Positions 57,120 through 64,000 of a stretch of DNA of 64,000 nt are shown in pieces (within the stretch, counting starts at the first letter, position 1; the number at the start of each line of letters is the position of its first letter). The DNA lies in contig JAFMSR010000001.1 in NCBI GenBank assembly GCA_022818135.1, forward strand, positions 7,223,869 to 7,287,868, written 5' to 3'. A program made the position numbers and the translations under genes. The notes beneath the pieces are model-generated. The model searched no databases, was not told the origin of the DNA, and worked only from the letters and a program-made list of their open reading frames with translations. This DNA is from Saxidomus purpurata (lineage: Eukaryota; Mollusca; Bivalvia; Venerida; Veneridae).

Positions 57120-58540
57120 TACTAAATGGTTCTTAAGTGGCTATGTTACGTATTTCAAGTATTTATGTGTCATATTTAGCCCCGTAGGAGAAATGTTTAG
57201 CCACATAAGAGCACATATTATATATGTTACACAAAACGCGCTGTGGAAGTGTTTCTATTTGAAAAAAGAAAACTCCCACACCAAGTATTTTCTATGCTTT
57301 ATATTTTAATTCAAATAGTTAAAAAAACGGGCGTGTGCTAATTTTCATTTAGGGCTTAAAGTACATAGCTTAGTAATCAGTTTGAAAACAGATGATGAAA
57401 AAACGGGCTAAAAATGTAATAAAACTATTGAAACGTGTTGCCACAACAAGAGTAAATGAACAAAAGAGAGAAAATGCTTTAAAGATGCTAACACACATCT
57501 ACGAATGAATGTATATAAACGGGTGGACGGGCAGTTTTTATTCATTTATTCCCCTACCTTTACGGGTAAAAGTATATATCAATCATTAAAAATAGCACTT
57601 TCAAACGATGCTATTGTTTACACAAAATGATTTTTTTATTAAAAATCACGGACAAAATTAAAAAAAGTATCGTCATATCGTCATAGTACCATAGTCATTG
57701 TACTAAATAATGATATTAGTATTTATATAAAGATTAAAAAAAAAAAAAAAAACCAAAGAAAAAAAAACGCGACGCGTTCGTTTCTTCTGACATGATAAAT
57801 ATAGTTTGTAAAAAATTTGTAAAAATATAAATATGAATATCTATTAATTTCAACATTATATGTTATTTTAACTAAAAGTTTAAAATTCAAATAAAACAAT
57901 TTAAGTAGAATAACTTAAAAACATCGCCATAATCATTAAAAGATATTAAGGCAGAAGACAAAACAAAACCGTTGTGCATGTGTATTTAGATTGGTGCAGG
58001 TTATTTTTACGCCTGCACCTATGTATTAAAACTATTAACCGTTACAGAGATTAAAAATAGTTTCGGTAAAATATATTTAAAACTGTTGCCGTGCCATTTT
58101 ATGAAAATAACCGTCGAGTAGATGTGTCCGTCGTCAATTGTTTTAGTTTAAAATATTTATTCAGTATATGTGTAATACAAACATACAAACAAGTGTAACA
58201 ATATAAACACTGAAAGGGATTGAAACGAAATACTTTGTCTTATAGAGTTCCCCTCCCTAAGAAAAAATGACATAATAAATTGTAACCATGACGGGACACA
58301 TTTAAGTTAATTTTACTGAAATCAAAATGAATTATCACTAAGATAATTTAAGCAAGAAATCGATAAAATAAATGTAGGGAATAAAGCAAAAAAAGATAAT
58401 TAAGTAAGAATAACAAAAACAACCAAAAGGTCTGTATTTGTTAGAATCATGTTCTTAGAAGAAAGAAAAAAACAGAAGGCAGAAGAGGCTTACATGTTGA
58501 AAGGACCATAATTAATTTCATACTGGTGTGGTGTTTGATG
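57120..58540. other. AT-rich noncoding stretch
   Basis: No gene seen. There are several A homopolymers (for example about 57736-57752) and no supported frame. Confidence 0.45.
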
Positions 58541-58548
58541 TGTATGTA

Positions 58549-58770
58549 TTAAAATCTATAACTGGCTAGAATATAATCGTGGATAGCATGAAACAGCTTG
58601 ATATTGGTATTATAATATTTTGTTTCATCCCCATTATAAAGAGTTTTGAGTGTAATTTTACAAAGTGCTGATGCTTGATTGATAACAATTTTGCGTACAT
58701 TTGTATTGATATCACATCCGAGAAAGTGATGTTTATTGTCCTCTAACTGACCGCAACGACAGCAAGGTTA
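58549..58770 (-). pseudogene. CR1-like LINE C-terminus, short fragment
   Basis: About 70 minus-strand codons without a stop: CCRCGQLEDNKHHFLGC, then a variable part, and KLFHAIHDYILASYRF before a TAA stop at 58549-58551. The CxCG...E...H.....C finger followed by '..h.yI..s.RF' is the end of many CR1-like LINE ORF2 proteins. It is truncated at its 5' side. Confidence 0.6.
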
Positions 58771-59035
58771 CTCAACAATGTTTTTTTACAAAACATATGC
58801 AATTACAATTTATTGTGCAATACAAAAAGCGAGTGGATAGAACCGAATGCAAACTGCTTGTTTAAGATTCGTTCCACTACATACGAAATCACGGTACCTA
58901 GATTATGACAATGTAAATCATTGCGATTGATTGGCTGCAGTTAACAACGAAGCCTTATTAAATATCTTTTAAAGATAAGGTGGAAAAAAAAGAAGGAAGA
59001 GAAGTGATTGAAGCTATTGAACTAAAAGGCCAACA

Positions 59036-60640
59036 CTACACGTTTATACCTTGCCTTTCAAAACGTTTTGAATTTTCTATGTACGTTTGAACAGCAGAAA
59101 ATATATTGCTATTATGATTGTTGCTCAACAAGAGATTTCCAAATAGGAACACTTGAACAGAGATCGGACAAATTTGTGAAATTTGGTAAAGTAAAGTCTG
59201 TCGAATTTCGTTAAAAAGCGTTTGCACTCCAGTAAATAATGTTTAGTTGTCTCCCGTTTGCCACATAAGCAAAGAGAGGAATCGATAATGTTTTTACTGA
59301 AAAGAACATCGGCAAGGGAACAACAATTTGTCCTGAGTCTGGCATGGTAATTTTTGAATTGTCGTTTGCCTTCGTAATAGTAACTAGGCACTTTCATTAT
59401 TGTACACACTATCTGGCTCTTGAAGGAATTTAGCGTTGGATAGTTTCGTATGTTAGCTGGAAGCTGGTTGAACAGTCTTGCAGTAGATGGAACAGTAGTG
59501 TCAAGATAGAGAGATATCCTTGCTCTTGGAATACAAAAGTCATTAGAGTTTCGGATTGTAGGCTTCCGTAGAGGCAGTGGGAGGACAAAGATCAAGGAGG
59601 TAAATAGGAGCGGTTCAATTTGAAATCTTGAAGACTAATATGAGTTTGTGCTTTTTTCGACGGCTTTTAAGACTTTCCAACCTACTTCTGTCATGAGCTT
59701 ATTAATTGAAACAAGTTTTGTCGCACCGGAAACAATCCTAGCAGCTTCGTGTTGGGCTTTCTCAAGTGACTCGCACTACGCCTGGGTACAGTTGTCAAAG
59801 ATTATGTCGTCATACTCAAGAATAGGCCTTATAAAGGACATATTTATTGTTTCTAAAGAGTTCCTATCAAGAATGAATTTTAATTTTCTCATGGTGTTAA
59901 TGCGTTTGTATGCTTTTTGTAGGATGTAATCAATTTGTGATTTCGTACGGAGATCAGACTGAAAGATGATACCAATGTTTATGTGTAGTCACATCAGAGA
60001 TATGTTCATTACTCATGGAGAGTACAGGATGAGAAGGAGGTCGAGTTTTGAGATTAGAGATTTAGTTTATCTTTAATTAAATTTGACTAGCCAACGGGAG
60101 GCACAAGAAGAGAGTGTTTGGAGATCTGTGTTGAGTGTTTGAGCAGAAGTACATTGCAATTGGATCATCGGCAAGTATATATATACTGGTGTCATCTTTA
60201 AATAGTCGTATTTTTGTCCTAATACATGTTACTATGTCGTTTATGTAAATAAAAAACAATAAGGGTCCTAAGATTGAACCTTGAGGGACTCCGGCATTAA
60301 AGTTATTCCAACTTGATTGGGCGCCGGCAATTACAACTTTTTTATTTACGACCAGAAAGGTAAGAAAAAAAAGTTTAGAAGTTGCCAACGAAAGAACGAT
60401 CACCAGATTTGAAAATTGGAATTACAAAGACTTCTTTCCAAGAGTCAGGCAATATACTTGAAAATATGGGCTGATTGAATAGGTCTGATAGTGGTTCTAA
60501 TAGGTCAGAAGAAAGTTCTTTTTCAATTCTGTTTTTTATTCCGTCTAGGCCAGAGGCTTTGCATGTAGGAAGAGAATTTAAGACATCCTTTACTTCTGTA
60601 GGAGTGACTGTTAAGTTGTCTATCAGACCTTAAAGGTGTA
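59036..60640 (-). pseudogene. CR1-like LINE reverse transcriptase, internally deleted and broken
   Basis: Read on the minus strand in order: KASGLDGIKNRIEKEL and [15 protein letters not shown] (60600-60390, RT fingers), then after a deletion [20 protein letters not shown] and [10 protein letters not shown] (60310-60175), where the catalytic F-A-D-D motif has Lys for Ala. A region of stops follows (60080-59600), then LFNQLPANIRNYPTLNSFKS, a LCLCGKRETTKHYLLEC finger (59490-59240), and after a frameshift VFLFGNLLLSNNHN and TYIENSKRF to 59036. The part with YRPIS and the first catalytic Asp is deleted, and many frames are broken, so the element is dead. Its upstream end is cut at about 60640 by the GC-rich tail copy. 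Confidence 0.8.
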
Positions 60641-60649
60641 AGATGACGT

Positions 60650-60795
60650 TCTGTGCTTGGTGTTGGGGGTGGGCCCCCCCGGGGGCCGGGGGGCCCGTGC
60701 CCTTGGTGTTGGTGGTGTGCCCCCCCGGGGGCCGGGGGGCCCCGCGGGGGAGGCTGCTTTTGGGTACGTGGCCCCGTGATTTTGTTTTTTTGGAA
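60650..60795 (+). repeat. GC-rich retroelement tail copy
   Basis: The last part ('ggaggctgcttttgggtacg', then 'tggcccc' and a T run) matches the tail at 17430-17480. Before it, a segment of G and C runs is duplicated ('cttggtgttgg', then 'ccccgggggccggggggccc', at about 60657-60698 and 60702-60747). It is the only strongly GC-rich stretch in the window. The 60523-60834 minus frame with Pro/Gly/His is a reading of it. Confidence 0.6.
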
Positions 60796-61142
60796 GGTAA
60801 GATGCGTGAGAATCGTCGAGAAGTGATTCGTCACGAAAGAAATTGTTTAACAGATTTGCTTTGGAATTGACATCTTCTACGGTGTGATGGGCAGCAAAGT
60901 TGTATAAAGCTTAATCGTGATGACGATTGTCCGTCTAATACAACGACATATTGTATGTCTAACACAGCATTTGAGCAGCTATCGGGCGTATAAAATGGCA
61001 TATACAAGCTTTTACAACCATGTACCTAAAGAACATAACACTTCTATAACTATATCACAAACGTAACTCTGCATTTAATGATAAACACAAAATACAGACA
61101 CAAGGAATAATTCACTTATAGAACTCCAGAGCTAAAGAATAA

Positions 61143-61265
61143 GTCTTGGCCACTGTGGCCACATATCTCACATTCCATTTCAATAATCTTTAGGGTGTCT
61201 GATTTGTAATCGCCAGACCTTTCATTGCTAGAAACGCATGGGTTCGAGTCGCATTACCGGCCTTA
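61143..61265 (+). mobile_element. tRNA-derived SINE, degenerate
   Basis: Contains 'cttggccactgtggccac', 'tagggtgtctgatttgtaat' (anticodon context TGT, Thr-like), 'cgccagacct', B box 'gggttcgagtcgc' and 'attaccggcc'. An insertion splits the A box. The body continues past 61265 with 'ctcaggagcggtagttagg'. Confidence 0.6.
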
Positions 61266-62656
61266 AATTTTATGTGATAATGTTGGAAGTGTGACTCTAG
61301 TTCCGGTCCTTCTCAGGAGCGGTAGTTAGGTATATTGTCCACATGTACTTAGCAGAAACAATACTGAATCAGACTCAAAAAAATATCTCTGTTAAATGTG
61401 TACATTGTAATTTTGAAATACATAATAAATCATCTTAAACTGATTTTCGTAAGTTTTGTGCAGCTGTCATATTCGAACCATGGAAATCTATTATATATTG
61501 CATTCGACTAATGTCGTATTTGACGAAGACCGTGTGCCGAAGAATGGCTGAGCATCGTATTATATATTATATTATACCATTTATTATTGGCTAACCCGTG
61601 CAGGAAATGTTTTATATAAGTTTAGTTTCATTTTCTCGGGACATACACCTAAACTTTTCAGACTAGATGTAGACATATGATAAGTAAAAATCTATAATTT
61701 AGTGTTCAAAACGCTATACGTGACTTAAGAATCTTAATTTATTAGCCAAACGATTGAAGAACGGCGTTTATTATGTCTGTCGCTATAGCACAAACCTGTT
61801 AACTGATAAGAAAAATTGGGATTATGCAACATTGGGTATATTTTGGGCCATATAAGCTATTGACGTCTATAAATCATGATAATAAGGTAATCAATTAAGG
61901 TTCGCAAAAAGATATAGATAACGCTTGGAAAATTACTGAGTCATTTTCATGGATTATTTGTAAAAAAGAATACATTCAAGGCTCCGTGCTTATAAAACTG
62001 TGTTCATGCTCAACTGAGTCTCATGCTCGACGCCTTTGGATCATAATAATATTGTAATATTGATAAAAATCCTTTTAAAAGTATGTCAAACAATTTTTTC
62101 CTAGCTCATTTGTTTCTTATAATATATGATGTTAGAAGTTAAAAATGTTTTGTGCTATAATTCAGATGAGCATGAAAAAGATCTTATAAGCCCTGGGCCA
62201 GAGCTATCGGTTAAACGCTTTTATGTTAATAAACTGAAACAAATTTTTAAGTAACTTCATACAATGCATTTTGCTGTGTTCATTTAAAAATCCTAAAAGG
62301 ATGATTTTTGTTTATCTGCTGATCTCTATCGTTCTTAAAATAAATTATGTTTTTTTCAATTCTCGGGTAGAGTCGATACGTAATCAGCAAAGAACATGCA
62401 AGTTGGATTAATTGCAATAGAACGGATTATACAACGTACAAGTACTGTGATTATACTGTGGACATAATTACAATATAACTTTGTTAAACATAAGAATACC
62501 TTCACCTTTATTTCCTGTAAACAGGCCAAGACAATTTAGGATTAACCGTCACGCAGTGTTTAGATTCCGGGTGACAAAACAATGAATGAAAACGAACTGA
62601 AAAAAGGTCCGTAGTACTTACGAATTTTCATAAACTCAACTTATAAGAATTGAAAC

Positions 62657-62803
62657 AATCTATGCCTTGGAGTGCTTTATCGAAATTGAAGCATTTCCCG
62701 TCGCTAATGTGCCTGCGTGATAATTCATTCGGCCTTCGCCCTCGTAAATTATCCGCCAGGCACATGACCTCCGGAGGCAGAAAAACACTCCAAGGCATAG
62801 ATT
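62657..62803. repeat. Nested fold-back element
   Basis: The outer arms 'aatctatgccttggagtg' (62657-62674) and its exact complement (62786-62803) enclose a second pair, 62709-62725 ('gtgcctgcgtgataatt') and 62746-62763 with a few mismatches. The whole 147 bp would fold into a two-stage hairpin. The 62650-62886 plus frame crosses it and is not a gene. Confidence 0.8.
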
Positions 62804-62809
62804 ATATCT

Positions 62810-64000
62810 TAATTAATACTATTATATTAATTGGTATATTTTCCAAAAACCTAAAGCTTACCAAAGAAGAATTGACTGTCGGATGATCCTTACAATTTAG
62901 AAGACCTTAAGTTGTTTTATGTATTGCACAGATATACTAAAATGCCAGTAAATTTCTTTGAGCATTTGCTTTGATAAAATAAGAAATGAAACAAAAATAC
63001 CCGGTACATCACAGTACCAAGTTTTCATTGAAGGTATCTAAAGAATGAACATTGCTACAGTAAAAGTACTTCTTGTGACTGTAAAGTCTATGCAGATCAT
63101 ATAATTAATATCATGTACACTGCATTAACAGAGCGCTTCTATTTGCAACATATCTACTTATAAATTAGAAGAGTGATAGAAAGAGAAACAAACGGCTGTA
63201 CAAAGGTGTCACAGTATTTCTTCATGCATATTCACTTATGCACAAGGAAAAACTAGACACGAAATAAATATTCAAAAATATAAGAAAAGAACCCAAAAAT
63301 ATACGGTAATGCCAACAGCAATAATCAGATGTGAAAAAAACAAACTACATGTATATCTTGAGAATACGTTTTCCAGCTATGGGGAGGAAAAATGAAATGA
63401 TGGGACGAGGATAATTGTTATTTTAATATTAAAAATCACAACTTCAGTTAGGATGATGATTAACTTTGTTAAGATTTATTGTTATGGGCTTTGGTTGAGA
63501 GAAGACTGTAATTAATAGAAGACGGAAATACTCTAGTAAATATCTAGAATAAGAAACAAAACGTTAATTAAAAAAGAAAAAATATAAACGAAAGGAATAT
63601 AAATATTTTAGTTTTATTAACAAAAACCTTCAGAACAAGAGCAATTGTAGAACAGAAACCGAAGAATTTAACATAAATAATTTACTTACAATATTACCGT
63701 TTAAATTTCACTTGATTGTTCGCTGTCCTGTTTGCTCTGGCTTAACGTTGCTGCAAAAGTTCACAAATACCCGCGTCTTGTCTGCGCGATTATACAGATT
63801 GTACTGATTGTGCACACTATCTATTGTGTAACTTTGAGGGCCCACCAAAAAGATTTGATTCACCTATTTAACCGTTTTAATATCCTTCTCTGGGTCCATG
63901 TAACAGATAGGGTTAAGACGACATACTTGCCAAACTGTTCGAATTATTGAACAATCTTTAACTGAAGGTTAACAATGATAATATGGTAGGCTTTTTGTCA
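62810..64000. other. Noncoding stretch to the window end
   Basis: AT-rich. The 63732-63950 plus frame is short, without recognisable domain. No RNA gene seen. Confidence 0.4.

Noticed and set aside
59648..59929. Plus-strand frame opposite the LINE
   Set aside because: It is antisense to the decayed reverse transcriptase and has no domain of its own.

Overview
The window looks like nuclear DNA of a marine invertebrate, most likely a bivalve mollusc. It is AT-rich, genes are sparse and split by introns with GT/AG borders, and much of it is repeats. The recurring 'acaagagggccatgatggcc...ctcacctga' and 'gtgaccttgacc' tandem repeats, tRNA-headed SINEs with 'gttaaac...caacaa' tails, and CR1-like LINE ends are all typical of bivalves as I know them. 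No species name can be supported from sequence alone.

Genes supported by motifs and phase-matched splice sites: (1) a minus-strand RING plus TRAF-like zinc-finger protein, last three coding exons at 5745-7490; (2) a complete six-exon, four-EF-hand calcium-binding protein with an acidic N-terminal extension, minus strand, 21088-25375; (3) a decayed DUF4806-type gene at 27772-29941, minus strand, inside a 3.6-kb inverted-repeat mobile element (26842-30440); (4) an intronless IRG-type GTPase, plus strand, 33279-34475; (5) the first exon of a degenerin/ASIC-type channel, plus strand, 40079-40311; (6) a multipass membrane RING-H2 protein of two coding exons, minus strand, 50762-54228, with a decayed relative at 43447-44211.

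Layout. 1-9.3 kb: RING/TRAF gene between noncoding DNA and mollusc tandem repeats. 9.3-20 kb: repeat terrain with fold-back elements, a tiny retroposon, and two fused retroelement remnants followed by duplicated TG-rich tails. 21-25.4 kb: EF-hand gene, whose last intron holds a second copy of the retroelement. 26.8-30.4 kb: DUF4806 element. 31-32.4 kb: DIRS-like remnant. 33-35 kb: IRG gene. 35.6-37.3 kb: SINEs. 40-44 kb: channel exon and RING pseudogene. 46.7-48 kb: 170-bp tandem array. 49.5-54.2 kb: LINE tail and membrane RING gene. 55.4-57.1 kb: tandem repeats. 58.5-60.8 kb: two LINE remnants and a GC-rich tail copy. The rest is AT-rich DNA in which I see no gene.

The genes do not form an operon or an obvious pathway. 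The IRG GTPase and the two RING proteins belong to families often linked to cell-autonomous defence and ubiquitin signalling, but a link between them here is only inference. The most unusual items are the DUF4806-bearing inverted-repeat element, a roughly 62-bp retroposon-like sequence present twice with different target-site duplications, a 34-bp palindrome flanked by 7-bp direct repeats, and a retroelement copy that differs from its sister mainly by short deletions.
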